DNA from: Streptomyces sp.
GTDB taxonomy: Bacteria > Actinomycetota > Actinomycetes > Streptomycetales > Streptomycetaceae
Direction: 5' to 3'
Length of the DNA: 39,434 nt
Assembly (NCBI RefSeq): GCF_031181705.1
Contig: NZ_JAPSKN010000038.1
Location: 1 to 39,434 of the forward strand
The notes beneath the pieces were generated by a model. It was not told the origin of the DNA, searched no databases, and was given only the letters and a program-made list of their open reading frames with translations. The first letter of the stretch is position 1. The number at the start of each line of letters is the position of its first letter. Positions 6,552 to 14,548 of this stretch are shown in pieces. Position numbers and translations under genes: made by a program.

Positions 6552-8708
6552 TCACCTCGCGACCGCCGCCCAGACCACCTTCCCGGTGTCCGTCCACCGC
6601 ACGCCCCAGCGGGTGGTGAGCCGGTGGACGACGTGCAGGCCGCGGCCCGCGTCGTCGAACGGTTCGTTGCGGCCCAGTCGCGGTCTGCCGTTGCCGGTGT
6701 CGCCCACCTCGCACAGCAGCCCGTGCCCGGTCCTGATCAGCCGTACCGTGATGGGGCCGCCGGCGAAGCGGACCGCGTTGGCGACCAGCTCGTCGACCAC
6801 GAGCACCACCCGGTCCCGGGTGTCGGGCCGGGTGCGCCACCGCGCCAGCAGCGTGGAGACCAGGGCGCGGGCCCGGGCGGCCGCGTCGTCGCGGGCGGGC
6901 AGCCGCCAGGTCGCGGTGTCCCCCTTGCGGTAGCCGAGCATGCGGGCGAGCAGCAGGGTCACGTCGTCGCGCCGGCGCGCGGGCGCCAGGGTGGAGACGA
7001 CGTGCCGGGCGGCCTGGGGCAGGTCGTCCCAGGGGTCCACCGCGGACACGGCGTCCGCCAGCCTGGCGATGCCCTCGTCGATCGACAGGGCGGGGTCCTC
7101 CACCAGGCCGTCGGTGTAGAGGGCGAGCAGGGAGCCCGGGGGCGCGGCGAAGGCGTGCACGTCGAACGGCTCCCGCAGCGCGAACTCGGCACCGAGGCCG
7201 GGGTGGGGCCGGATCGGCAGCGGGGCGGCGGGCCCGCCCGGGGGCGCCAGGATCGGAGGGAGGTGGCCGGCGCTGGACAGCGCCACGTGCCGGCTGACCG
7301 GGTCGTACACGGCCACACAGCAGGTCGAGCCGAGGGCGCTGTAACCGGCCGCCAGGCCGGAGTCCGCGTCGTCCAGCAGGGACACGGTCTCGTCCAGGTG
7401 CTCCAGCACCTCGTCGGGTGCCAGCCCGGCGGACAGGAGGGCACGGGCCTCCATGCTCAGCTGCCCCATGGTCGCCGCGGCCCCCAGACCGTGTCCGACG
7501 ACGTCGCCGACGACGAGGGCGGTACGGCCGTCCGGCAGCGGGAAGCTGTTCACCCAGTCGCCGCCGACGCCCGCGCTGTCGGGGGTGGCGGGCTGGTAGA
7601 CGCTGGCGGTCTCGATGGTGTCGCCGCCGGTGCGGGGCAGCAGGCGGCGTTGCAGGGCCAGTACCTGCGTGTGTTCGCGCTGGTGCTGGCGGGCCAGGTC
7701 GACGTGGTGGGAGGTCCTGGCCACCAGTTCCTGCAGGTCGAGCAACTCTCCGTCGTGGAAGGGCCGGCCCGCCCGTCGCCAGACCTCGGCCACGCCCAGG
7801 ACGGCGGGCGGTGTGCTGTCCAGGACCAGCGGGACGAACGCCACGGCGGCGGCCTGGTCGCCGGGGACCAGGGCGCGTACCAGCCGCGGGCCGCCGAGGA
7901 CCCGCTCGATGGCGTCCCGGTCGGGTATGACGATCGCCTGGGCCGCGTCGTCCCGCCGTATCGCGTGGGACAGCAGGCGGCTGGCGTCGCCGGGGAGGTC
8001 GTCGCCCGGGGTGACGTAGCCGTCGGGCCACGCCCGGTCCGGGACCAGGGCCGCCCTTCGCAGCCGGATGCGTCCCTGCGGCTGCCTGGCGACCGCCTCG
8101 CCGGTCCACACGGCGAAGTCGAGGTCGACGGCGGCGACGTCTCCCCAGGCCAGCAGCGACTCCGCGAGGGACTGCGCGGTCTCGCCGATGTCCAGCGAGG
8201 TGCCGATCGCGGTCTCGGCGGCGTACAGGTGCAGCCTTTTGGCCATGGCGATCAGGGAGACGGTCAGGCCCTCCTGGGGCGCCGCGGCGGCCAGGATGCT
8301 CATGGAGACCACCAGCTCCGACCCGTCGGCGCGCCGCAGGCGCTGGACCCGGGCGACGTGCGGTTCACCGGTCTCCAGGACCTGCCGCAGGCGACGGGTG
8401 ACCGTCGGCACGTCCCCCGGGGGCAGCAGATCGACGAACGGGCTGCCGGTCGCGGCCTCCACCCCGGCGAAGACGGGGGCGCCCAGGTTGCAGTGGGTGA
8501 TCCTCAGGTCGCGGTCCAGGTTGACCGCCCCGAGGATCTGTTCCTGACGGGCCGGGGCGGGGTCGGCGGACACGAGGGAGCGGGCGGGCGGGTCGCCGCC
8601 CTGCGGGGCGGCAGAACCGGCGGACGTTGCCGCTCCGCCGCGCGGGATGTACTTCCCCAGGGCGCTGCTGATCATGTCGAACGGCGACGAGGACGAGGAT
8701 CCCGACAT
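6552..8708 (-). CDS. SpoIIE-type PP2C phosphatase with PAS, GAF and anti-sigma kinase-like domains
   Basis: This 718-residue cytoplasmic regulator has, in order, a disordered Ser-rich start, a PAS-like domain (about 55-155), a GAF-like domain (about 165-340), a PP2C/SpoIIE phosphatase domain (about 350-590) and an RsbW-like HATPase domain (about 605-718). Phosphatase metal ligands are D384 (GGDW), D402 (GDVVGHG), D533 (YTDG) and the RRDD pair near 581. The HATPase N-box is DELVANAV (639-646), with GDTGNG and GRGL following. Such proteins dephosphorylate anti-sigma antagonists and may also phosphorylate them, linking a signal to an alternative sigma factor or development. I took ATG 8708; GTG 8720 abuts the GAGG sequence. 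No partner anti-sigma antagonist gene lies next to it. Confidence 0.92.
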   Translation of the reverse strand: MSGSSSSSPFDMISSALGKYIPRGGAATSAGSAAPQGGDPPARSLVSADPAPARQEQILGAVNLDRDLRITHCNLGAPVFAGVEAATGSPFVDLLPPGDVPTVTRRLRQVLETGEPHVARVQRLRRADGSELVVSMSILAAAAPQEGLTVSLIAMAKRLHLYAAETAIGTSLDIGETAQSLAESLLAWGDVAAVDLDFAVWTGEAVARQPQGRIRLRRAALVPDRAWPDGYVTPGDDLPGDASRLLSHAIRRDDAAQAIVIPDRDAIERVLGGPRLVRALVPGDQAAAVAFVPLVLDSTPPAVLGVAEVWRRAGRPFHDGELLDLQELVARTSHHVDLARQHQREHTQVLALQRRLLPRTGGDTIETASVYQPATPDSAGVGGDWVNSFPLPDGRTALVVGDVVGHGLGAAATMGQLSMEARALLSAGLAPDEVLEHLDETVSLLDDADSGLAAGYSALGSTCCVAVYDPVSRHVALSSAGHLPPILAPPGGPAAPLPIRPHPGLGAEFALREPFDVHAFAAPPGSLLALYTDGLVEDPALSIDEGIARLADAVSAVDPWDDLPQAARHVVSTLAPARRRDDVTLLLARMLGYRKGDTATWRLPARDDAAARARALVSTLLARWRTRPDTRDRVVLVVDELVANAVRFAGGPITVRLIRTGHGLLCEVGDTGNGRPRLGRNEPFDDAGRGLHVVHRLTTRWGVRWTDTGKVVWAAVAR

Positions 8709-8811
8709 TCCTGACCGCACACCTCATTCAATAACAGGTAAGGGCACTTCGCCCACATCAGCGGGTGCCCCACGGGCCCGCGACAACCGCTCACACGTGA
8801 TCCGGAAGCAA

Positions 8812-8826
8812 CTCGAAACATTCGAG
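8812..8826. promoter_or_regulatory. Inverted repeat CTCGAA-ACA-TTCGAG
   Basis: A 6-bp perfect inverted repeat with a 3-nt spacer in the divergent region between the phosphatase and xylanase genes. Its core CGAA-N3-TTCG resembles operator sequences reported for actinomycete xylan-use regulators. It may be a repressor site for the xylanase promoter, though it lies about 150 nt upstream. Confidence 0.35.
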
Positions 8827-8951
8827 TAGCGGAAGGGATCACTCCGGGCGAATCTTCACGGCTCCGACGCCGACAGGGACAGAAGACCTGCTCAAGGAAC
8901 CACCTGAGCAGCACAGACAGGATGGAATGGCGAGATGACCGCCGACGAATA

Positions 8952-8987
8952 TTTCGAAACTTCCACCGAAACTGTTGACAGTTGTCA
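8952..8987 (+). promoter_or_regulatory. Operator-like cluster at the xylanase promoter
   Basis: The cluster holds the palindrome TTTCGAAA (8952-8959), a second GAAAC copy (8968-8972), and TGACA-GT-TGTCA (8976-8987), which overlaps the -35 box. GAAAC-type repeats are typical of streptomycete xylanase upstream regions. Binding by a regulator here would block RNA polymerase. Confidence 0.4.
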
Positions 8988-9003
8988 GGGTCCGGCCAAC
9001 ACT
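8975..9003 (+). promoter_or_regulatory. Xylanase operon promoter
   Basis: Perfect -35 TTGACA (8975-8980), 17-nt spacer and AACACT (8998-9003). The start would be near 9010, giving a leader of about 30 nt before the xylanase ATG. Confidence 0.6.
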
Positions 9004-9040
9004 CCGGATGACCGATGAGGCGAAGGAGGAAGCGCCCCCC

Positions 9041-9703
9041 ATGAACACGCTCTCGAATCGCTTACGGCTGCTCATCAGCGGTGTCTGCGGCCTGCTGATG
9101 GTGACCTTCGCAGCCAGTACCGCCCACGCGGACACGGTGGTCACGACCAACCAGACCGGCACCAACAACGGCTACTACTACTCGTTCTGGACCGACGCCC
9201 CGGGCACGGTCTCCATGACCCTGTCCAACGGAGGCAGCTACAGCACCTCCTGGCGGAACACCGGGAACTTCGTCGCGGGCAAGGGCTGGAGCACCGGCGC
9301 CCGCCGCACGGTGACGTACTCGGGCAGCTTCAACCCGTCCGGCAACGCCTACCTGACGCTCTACGGCTGGACGGCCAACCCGCTCGTCGAGTACTACATC
9401 GTCGACAACTGGGGCACGTACCGGCCCACGGGCCAGTACAAGGGCACCGTCACCAGCGACGGCGGCACGTACGACATCTACAAGACCACGCGGTACAACG
9501 CCCCGTCCGTCGAGGGCACGCGCACCTTCGACCAGTACTGGAGCGTGCGGCAGTCGAAGCGGACGGGCGGCACCATCACCGCCGGCAACCACTTCGACGC
9601 CTGGGCCCGCGCCGGCATGCCCCTCGGCAACTTCAAGTACTACATGATCATGGCGACCGAGGGTTACCAGAGCAGCGGCAGCTCCAACATCACCGTCCGA
9701 TGA
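9041..9703 (+). CDS. Secreted GH11 endo-1,4-beta-xylanase
   Basis: This 220-residue secreted enzyme cleaves internal beta-1,4 bonds of xylan. Residues 1-30 are a Sec-type signal peptide ending ASTAHA before DTVV. The rest is a single GH11 beta-jelly-roll: YYYSFWTD near 45, GKGWSTG (80-86), nucleophile Glu117 in [12 protein letters not shown], and acid/base Glu207 in [10 protein letters not shown]. No carbohydrate-binding module follows. The ATG at 9041 has AAGGAGG upstream; ATG or GTG codons further upstream lie inside the predicted promoter or leader. The stop overlaps the esterase start (ATGA), so the two are translationally coupled, as in the xlnB-axeA arrangement known from S. lividans. 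A perfect TTGACA box flanked by inverted repeats suggests induction by xylan products. Confidence 0.97.
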   Translation: MNTLSNRLRLLISGVCGLLMVTFAASTAHADTVVTTNQTGTNNGYYYSFWTDAPGTVSMTLSNGGSYSTSWRNTGNFVAGKGWSTGARRTVTYSGSFNPSGNAYLTLYGWTANPLVEYYIVDNWGTYRPTGQYKGTVTSDGGTYDIYKTTRYNAPSVEGTRTFDQYWSVRQSKRTGGTITAGNHFDAWARAGMPLGNFKYYMIMATEGYQSSGSSNITVR

Positions 9704-10410
9704 CCCGGCGGACGGACTCGCGCCCCGCACCGCGCGCCCTGCTCAGGAGGGTGACCGTCCTCGCGGCGGCCATGGCTGCCACGGCCGCCGCCCTCACCGC
9801 CACCGCGACCGCCGCTCCCCCGCGGCCGGCCGCCTGCAACGGCTACGTCGGACTCACCTTCGACGACGGCCCGTCCGGGAACACGACGAGGCTCCTCGAC
9901 GCGCTCCGCCAGAACGGGCTGCGGGCCACGATGTTCAACCAGGGGCAGTACGCCGCCGCCAACCCGTCCCTGGTCCGGGCGCAGGTGGCGGCCGGGATGT
10001 GGGTGGGCAACCACAGCTACACCCACCCGCACCTGACCCAGCTGAACCAGGCGCAGATCGACTCCGAGATCTCCCGGACCCAGCAGGCGATCGCCAACGC
10101 GGGAGGCGGCACACCGAAGCTGTTCCGCCCGCCGTACGGCGAGACCAACGCGACCGTGAAGTCGGTCGCGGCCCGCCACGGCCTGACCGAGATCATCTGG
10201 CACGTCGACTCGCAGGACTGGAACGGCGCGAGCACCGACGCGATCGTCCAGTCCGCGGCCCGCCTCGCGAACGGGCAGGTCATCCTGATGCACGACTGGT
10301 CCGCCAACACCCTGGCCGCGATCCCCCGCATCGCCCGGGATCTGGCGTCCAGAAACCTGTGCGCGGGCATGATCTCCCCGCAGACGGGCCGTGCCGTGGC
10401 ACCCGGCTGA
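9700..10410 (+). CDS. Secreted CE4 polysaccharide deacetylase (acetylxylan esterase)
   Basis: This exported 236-residue NodB-fold enzyme is most likely an acetylxylan esterase that removes O-acetyl groups and so helps the overlapping xylanase. CE4 motifs: TFDDGPS with Asp55-Asp56, metal ligands His105 and His109 in [15 protein letters not shown] from 143, Asp170 in WHVDSQDW, and His198 in ILMHDW. The first 39 residues form a signal with twin arginines (RR at 3-4, again at 16-17), a hydrophobic Ala-rich core and a TATAA end, so Tat export is possible. Its start ATG overlaps the xylanase stop by 4 bp. There is no C-terminal binding module. A chitin or peptidoglycan deacetylase would have the same motifs; the operon context favours xylan. 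Confidence 0.93.
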   Translation: MTRRTDSRPAPRALLRRVTVLAAAMAATAAALTATATAAPPRPAACNGYVGLTFDDGPSGNTTRLLDALRQNGLRATMFNQGQYAAANPSLVRAQVAAGMWVGNHSYTHPHLTQLNQAQIDSEISRTQQAIANAGGGTPKLFRPPYGETNATVKSVAARHGLTEIIWHVDSQDWNGASTDAIVQSAARLANGQVILMHDWSANTLAAIPRIARDLASRNLCAGMISPQTGRAVAPG

Positions 10411-10443
10411 TCGGGCACCGACCACGAAGAAGCACCACCCCCA

Positions 10444-10471
10444 GGCGCGACGGCCCCCGGGCCGTCGCGCC
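10444..10471 (+). terminator. Terminator of the xylanase-esterase operon
   Basis: GGCGCGACGGCCC (10444-10456) pairs perfectly with 10459-10471; effectively 12 bp with a 4-nt loop, 33 nt after the esterase stop. Confidence 0.75.
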
Positions 10472-10538
10472 CTCCTCGTCAGGCCGCCGGCGCTCACCCG
10501 TCCGGGTCGATCGCCCCGGCCCTTTGCCGCCTCCCGGC

Positions 10539-10544
10539 GATAAT
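10539..10544 (+). promoter_or_regulatory. -10 box for a leaderless transcript
   Basis: GATAAT ends 6 nt before the ATG at 10551, so transcription would begin at or near the start codon. There is no Shine-Dalgarno sequence before the gene. Confidence 0.4.
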
Positions 10545-10550
10545 CGGGAC

Positions 10551-11240
10551 ATGTCCGCCCCGCCCGCAGCGTCCCAGCCGATCAGCCGGCTCCTCGGCGA
10601 TCTGGTCTCGGTGGGTGAGGCCTACGCGCTCGTCCTGGCCGGCGGGTCCGCGGTGCTGGCGCACGGGCTGGTGGGCCGGGAAGGACGGGACGTGGACCTC
10701 GCCACCGAGCACCCCGCCGGGATGGACGCCATCGCCGACGCGGTCCGCACCGGGCTGGTCGCGCGCGGCTGGCTCGTGCAGACGCTGGAGACCGAGCCGC
10801 TGTCCGCCCAGTTCCTCGTCACGGACGCGGCGACCGGCGAGGAGTGCCAGGTCGGTCTCCGCAAGGAGGTGCTGTGGCGGCCGCCCGTGCCGACGGAGCT
10901 CGGGCCGGCCCTCTCCCTGGACGACCTCGCCGGCACCCGGGTGCGGGACCTGGCCGACCGGGGACTGGCCCGCGACCTGGTCGACGTGCACGCCGTCTCG
11001 GCCCGCTGGAGCCACCCCGAACTGGAGGAACTGGGCCGCCGCCACGCCCCGGACACCTTCGATCTGACCGATCTCCAGGCCCGGTTGACCGGCACGGACT
11101 GGCTCGACGACAGGGCGTTCACCGCCCAGGGCCTGGACGCCGGGGACGTGGCCGGGCTCCGCCGCTGGGCGCAGGAGTGGGCCGACGACATCGCGGAGCG
11201 GCTCATCGAGGGCGAGGCCCCGGAGGAGACGGACGGCTGA
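10551..11240 (+). CDS. AbiEii/AbiGii-like nucleotidyltransferase-fold protein
   Basis: The 229-residue cytoplasmic protein carries the minimal nucleotidyltransferase signature: LAGGSAVLAHG (29-39) followed by GRDVDLATE, with the acidic pair Asp47 and Asp49. AbiEii-type proteins are toxins of type IV toxin-antitoxin or abortive-infection systems, but related folds also occur as house-keeping transferases. No AbiEi-like antitoxin gene is adjacent, so it stands alone here. The ATG at 10551 has no ribosome binding site and sits 6 nt after a -10-like GATAAT, suggesting leaderless translation. Its last 38 bp overlap the end of the convergent MFS gene. The fold is fairly sure; the biological role is not. 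Confidence 0.75.
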   Translation: MSAPPAASQPISRLLGDLVSVGEAYALVLAGGSAVLAHGLVGREGRDVDLATEHPAGMDAIADAVRTGLVARGWLVQTLETEPLSAQFLVTDAATGEECQVGLRKEVLWRPPVPTELGPALSLDDLAGTRVRDLADRGLARDLVDVHAVSARWSHPELEELGRRHAPDTFDLTDLQARLTGTDWLDDRAFTAQGLDAGDVAGLRRWAQEWADDIAERLIEGEAPEETDG

Positions 11241-12435
11241 ACGGCCGTCCGCTGCCCGCCGGCGGTGACGTCCGCCGCCGCTGCCGCCCCTCGGCCGCCA
11301 TCAGCGCCAGGGTCACTCCCGCCGACACCACCGCCAGCACCGTCATCGCCCGGGCGGGGGAGGTTAGTTGGGCGACCGATCCGGCCAGGGCCGCCGCCAC
11401 GCCCTGCATGGTGAGCATTCCCGCCGAGTGCAGGCCGAGGGCGTGTCCCGTCAGCTCGTCCGGGGTCAGGGCGACCAGCCGCTCCTGCTGTACCAGGCTC
11501 GCGCCGAAGCCGGCCGAGGCCACGGCGACGGCGACCGCGGCGAGCGGCAGCGGCGGGTGCAGGAGGAACGGCACGTAGGGCAGGGCCAGGAGCAGCAGCA
11601 GGGGGAAGCCGAGGCGGGGGCGCAGCCGGGGTGGGACCAGGCGGCCGACCAGTACGTCCCCGGCCAGCATGCCGAGCGCGGCGCAGGCGAACAGGGTGCC
11701 GGCGGAGCCGGGCGCGTAGGAGACGTAGAGGGATTCGCAGCCGACTATCAGCCCGTTCGGGATCCAGAGGGCCAGATAGACCTGGCGGCGCGGCGCGGAC
11801 GACCACAGCAGGGCGTTGGCGCGCCAGGTCGCCGTCACCGAGGGGCGGCCCGTGGTGCGGGGCGGGCGGCGGGTCAGGCCCAGCCGGACCACCACGGCCG
11901 CGAGGACGTACAGGGCGGCCGCCGCCAGGAGCGACAGCCGGGGGGAGAGCAGGGCCAGAAGGGCGCCGCCGGTCGCGTAGCCGGCGATCTGCATGAGGCC
12001 GCTCATCATGTTGAAGACCGAGCGGCCCAGCAGGTAGCCGTCCTTGCCGAGGATCTCGTTCAGCAGGCCCCAGCGCACTCCCCCGCCCACCGACTCCACC
12101 AGCCCCTTGGCCAGGACGAGCGCGAAGAGCGACCAGACCGGCAGGCCGGGCAGGGCCAGGGCGGCGGTGGCCGCCGCGAAGAGCAGGGGCAGGGCCGTCA
12201 GGGCGGCGCGCGGGGGCAGCCGGTCGGCCGCCGAGAGCAGGAACGTGGCGCCGAGCACCTGCACGAGGGAGGAGCCGAACATGCTCACCGCGGACAGCAG
12301 CGGCGACCCGGTCTGCCGGTAGACCAGTGTGCCCAGGGCCAGTCCGCCCATGGTCTGGGCGACCGTCTGCGCCGAAGCGGCCAGGAAGAAGGGGGTGAAC
12401 TCGGGTGTGCGGAACAGATCGCGGTAGCTGCGCAT
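11203..12435 (-). CDS. MFS transporter (drug-efflux type)
   Basis: This 410-residue integral membrane protein has about 10-12 hydrophobic segments, starting FFLAASAQTVAQTMGGLALGT. It begins with the RSYRDLFRTPEF motif seen in MFS efflux proteins, and a charged loop near the first bundle contains DRLPPRAAL (the usual motif A place). It would exchange a small molecule for protons. The ATG at 12435 lies 70 bp from the divergent GTG of a DUF5937/ArsR-type regulator, with an operator-like inverted repeat between them, so exporter and regulator probably form a pair. The 3' end overlaps the AbiEii-like gene tail-to-tail by 38 bp. The substrate is unknown. Confidence 0.9.
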   Translation of the reverse strand: MRSYRDLFRTPEFTPFFLAASAQTVAQTMGGLALGTLVYRQTGSPLLSAVSMFGSSLVQVLGATFLLSAADRLPPRAALTALPLLFAAATAALALPGLPVWSLFALVLAKGLVESVGGGVRWGLLNEILGKDGYLLGRSVFNMMSGLMQIAGYATGGALLALLSPRLSLLAAAALYVLAAVVVRLGLTRRPPRTTGRPSVTATWRANALLWSSAPRRQVYLALWIPNGLIVGCESLYVSYAPGSAGTLFACAALGMLAGDVLVGRLVPPRLRPRLGFPLLLLLALPYVPFLLHPPLPLAAVAVAVASAGFGASLVQQERLVALTPDELTGHALGLHSAGMLTMQGVAAALAGSVAQLTSPARAMTVLAVVSAGVTLALMAAEGRQRRRTSPPAGSGRPFSRPSPPGPRPR

Positions 12436-12474
12436 GCGCGGAGTCTCGGTCCGGGCCCAGGACCGGGCTTAATG

Positions 12475-12492
12475 TTTCGCGCACACGCGAAA
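12475..12492. promoter_or_regulatory. Operator-like inverted repeat between MFS gene and regulator
   Basis: TTTCGCG-CACA-CGCGAAA is a perfect 7-bp inverted repeat with a 4-nt spacer. It lies between the divergent starts and overlaps the end of a -10-like TAATGT (12470-12475) reading toward the regulator. It is a probable binding site for the regulator itself. Confidence 0.5.
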
Positions 12493-12504
12493 GGAGGGTC
12501 TGAG

Positions 12505-13488
12505 GTGGGCTGGTGGCAGATCAACGCCGACACCCTCGCGGGGAGCCGGTTCGTGATCTCGCCGTTCGCGGAGGCCTTCGGGAGTCTGCGGCTGCTGCAG
12601 ACGGCCGAGGCCGCGCATCCCGGCGAGCGCCGGTGGCTCGACGCGCATGTGCCGGACTACCGGCGGCGGCTGGCGCGGGACCCGGTGACCGCGCTGCTCG
12701 TCCGGGCCGGGATCGGGGCGCAGTGGACGGCCGACTTCCTCTCCCCCACCCCGCGCGACGGGGAGACCTTCGAGCAGGCGGTCGCGCGGGTGCGGGCGGC
12801 CTGCCCGGAGCGGGCCCGCGCCGACCTCACCGTCTCCCTGCGCGGCCCGGTCCCCGCCCCGCTGGAGCGGGACGACCTGCCGGAGCGCGCCGCCGACCTG
12901 CTGACGTACGTGTGGGCCACGGCCGTGCGGCCGTACTGGGCCCGGCGACGGCTCGTCCTGGAAGCCGATGTGGTGGCGCGGACGGCGCAGGTCAGCCGGG
13001 GCGGCTGGGCGAGCGCGCTGGACACGCTGCGGCCGGGGACACGGTGGCTCGGCGAGAACCGGCTGCAGGTCAACGCGCACGAGTATCCGCCGCGGGAGAT
13101 CTCCGGCGCGGAGCTGGTGTTCGTGCCGATCACCACGCAGCGGATCGGCTGGGTGTCGTGGGAGGGGACGGACCGGTACGCGCTGGTCTATCCGTGCGCC
13201 GGCGCCCTCGCCGACCCGGGCGGCAGGCCCGTGCCCGCGAGCCTGGCCGCGCTGCTCGGTCCGGCCCGCGCCGGGGTGCTGGTGCGGCTCGGTTCCCCGC
13301 TGAGCACCAGCCAGCTGGTGGCCGTGACCGGCCAGGGGCTCGGCTCGGTCGGGCGGCATCTGCGGGTGCTGCTGGACGCCGGGCTGGTGCAGCGGCGCCG
13401 GGCGGGCAGGTCGGTGCTGTACTCGCGGACGGCGGCGGGGCAGGTCCTGGTGGAGGCCCAGGACCGGCCCGGGACCCACCGGAGCTAG
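12505..13488 (+). CDS. DUF5937/ArsR-type winged-helix transcriptional regulator
   Basis: The protein has 327 residues. The C-terminal 75 residues read as an ArsR-like winged helix: LGSPLSTSQLVAVTGQGLGSVGRHLRVLLDAGLVQRRR, then the SVLYSRT wing. The larger N-terminal part matches the DUF5937 type found fused to such helices and may sense a ligand. The GTG at 12505 is chosen because AAAGGAGG lies 8 nt upstream; a longer version from ATG 12472 would run through the operator and the ribosome binding site. It is divergent from the MFS exporter, which it probably represses through the inverted repeat at 12475-12492. Glutathione peroxidase follows after 9 bp but seems to have its own promoter. Confidence 0.85.
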   Translation: MGWWQINADTLAGSRFVISPFAEAFGSLRLLQTAEAAHPGERRWLDAHVPDYRRRLARDPVTALLVRAGIGAQWTADFLSPTPRDGETFEQAVARVRAACPERARADLTVSLRGPVPAPLERDDLPERAADLLTYVWATAVRPYWARRRLVLEADVVARTAQVSRGGWASALDTLRPGTRWLGENRLQVNAHEYPPREISGAELVFVPITTQRIGWVSWEGTDRYALVYPCAGALADPGGRPVPASLAALLGPARAGVLVRLGSPLSTSQLVAVTGQGLGSVGRHLRVLLDAGLVQRRRAGRSVLYSRTAAGQVLVEAQDRPGTHRS

Positions 13489-13491
13489 CAT
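13486..13491 (+). promoter_or_regulatory. -10 box for leaderless glutathione peroxidase mRNA
   Basis: TAGCAT (TANNNT type) overlaps the last codons of the regulator gene and ends 6 nt before the peroxidase ATG, placing the transcript start at or next to the ATG. Confidence 0.45.
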
Positions 13492-13497
13492 CCGCCC

Positions 13498-14007
13498 ATG
13501 ACGACTACTGACAACACCGGTTCCTCCCCCCTCGACGTCGAGATCGGCTCCCTGCAGGGCGGCCCCGCCGACCTGTCCCAGTACGCGGGCACGGCGGTGC
13601 TCGTGGTGAACGTCGCCTCCAAGTGCGGCCTGACCCCGCAGTACGCCGGCCTGGAGAAGCTCCAGGAGCGCTACGCCGGGCGCGGCTTCACCGTCCTCGG
13701 GGTGCCCTGCAACCAGTTCCTGGGCCAGGAGCCGGGCAGCGCCGAGGAGATCGCCGAGTTCTGCTCGGCGACGTACGGCGTGACCTTCCCGATGACGGAG
13801 AAGGTCGAGGTCAACGGGGAGAACCGGCACCCGCTCTACGACCGTCTGACCGGGTTCGCGGACGCCGAGGGGCACAGCGGGGACATCCGCTGGAACTTCG
13901 AGAAGTTCCTGATCGGCCGCGACGGCCGGGTCGTCGCCCGCTTCTCGCCGCAGACCGAGCCGGAGTCGGCCGAGGTCGTGGCGGCGATAGAGGCCCAGCT
14001 GGCCTGA
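13498..14007 (+). CDS. Glutathione peroxidase-family (thioredoxin-type) peroxidase
   Basis: This 169-residue cytoplasmic thiol peroxidase reduces hydrogen and organic peroxides. The peroxidatic Cys43 lies in NVASKCGLTPQY. Gln73 in PCNQFLGQE and Trp132-Asn133 in RWNFEKFLI complete the catalytic tetrad. Cys89 in EFCSATYGVTFP is placed like the resolving cysteine of thioredoxin-dependent members, which fits an actinomycete that uses mycothiol and thioredoxin instead of glutathione. There is no selenocysteine codon. The start ATG is preceded by TAGCAT 6 nt upstream and by only a distant GGAG, so a leaderless mRNA is likely. A long-loop hairpin (14085-14126) follows. Confidence 0.96.
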   Translation: MTTTDNTGSSPLDVEIGSLQGGPADLSQYAGTAVLVVNVASKCGLTPQYAGLEKLQERYAGRGFTVLGVPCNQFLGQEPGSAEEIAEFCSATYGVTFPMTEKVEVNGENRHPLYDRLTGFADAEGHSGDIRWNFEKFLIGRDGRVVARFSPQTEPESAEVVAAIEAQLA

Positions 14008-14084
14008 GGCCCGCCGCGTCCGGGATGGACCCGGTGGCTGACGTCGCGTTGTCGGCTGCCCCCGGGGACCCACGGGCACAAGCG

Positions 14085-14126
14085 GAGCCCTCTCGGCTAG
14101 GACGGCGATACTGGTCGAGAGGGCTC
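14085..14126. terminator. Bidirectional terminator between peroxidase and DUF397 genes
   Basis: GAGCCCTCTCG (14085-14095) pairs perfectly with 14116-14126 across a 20-nt loop. It lies between two convergent genes and can serve both. Confidence 0.65.
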
Positions 14127-14161
14127 TGTCGGTGGTGCTTGTGCTGTTGTCGAGCTCGCGG

Positions 14162-14353
14162 TCAGGCCTTGACCGAGGCCACGAAGGCGTTCCACGCGTC
14201 GGCGGGAAACGCCAGCTTGGGACCCTCGGGGACCTTGGTGTCCCCGAGCTCCAGGGCCTCTTCGACGGTCGACCTGACCATCACACAGGCGCCGTTGTTG
14301 TTGGTGTAGGAGGACGTCGTCCACGTTTCCGTGGCGCCCAGACGAATTGCCAT
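14162..14353 (-). CDS. DUF397 small protein
   Basis: The 63-residue protein shows the DUF397 pattern: W-x-(T/S)SSY-x-NNNGACVMV, then the central PEGPKLAFPADAWNAFVASVK with the conserved F-x-x-x-x-W-x-x-F. Streptomycetes carry many copies next to XRE-HTH/DUF5753 regulators; some of these pairs (whiJ-like, abaA-like) affect development and antibiotic production. The partner regulator lies 195 bp upstream on the same strand. The start ATG follows GGAG with good spacing. An inverted repeat (14379-14405) upstream of the start is a candidate binding site for the partner. Confidence 0.92.
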   Translation of the reverse strand: MAIRLGATETWTTSSYTNNNGACVMVRSTVEEALELGDTKVPEGPKLAFPADAWNAFVASVKA

Positions 14354-14378
14354 GTTCGCTCCGTAGCCAGTTGCGTTT

Positions 14379-14405
14379 ACGCCAACCCGTGCTGGTGGTT
14401 GGCGT
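14379..14405. promoter_or_regulatory. Inverted repeat upstream of the DUF397 gene
   Basis: ACGCCAACC (14379-14387) and GGTTGGCGT (14397-14405) form a perfect 9-bp inverted repeat with a 9-nt spacer, 26-52 nt upstream of the start codon. It could be an operator for the neighbouring HTH regulator or a small terminator behind that gene; its distance from the regulator stop (about 145 nt) favours the operator. Confidence 0.4.
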
Positions 14406-14548
14406 GATCGACGCTACTCGCCCACATCCTCGTTCGGAGCAGTCATTCACTCGACTGGATGGCATATTCCAGGGGAGACTTCCAGTCAGGCGTGTCAGGG
14501 GTGTAGCATCCCGCGCCTCGCCCGGTCGGAGGTCCCTTCGGCGGCGGT

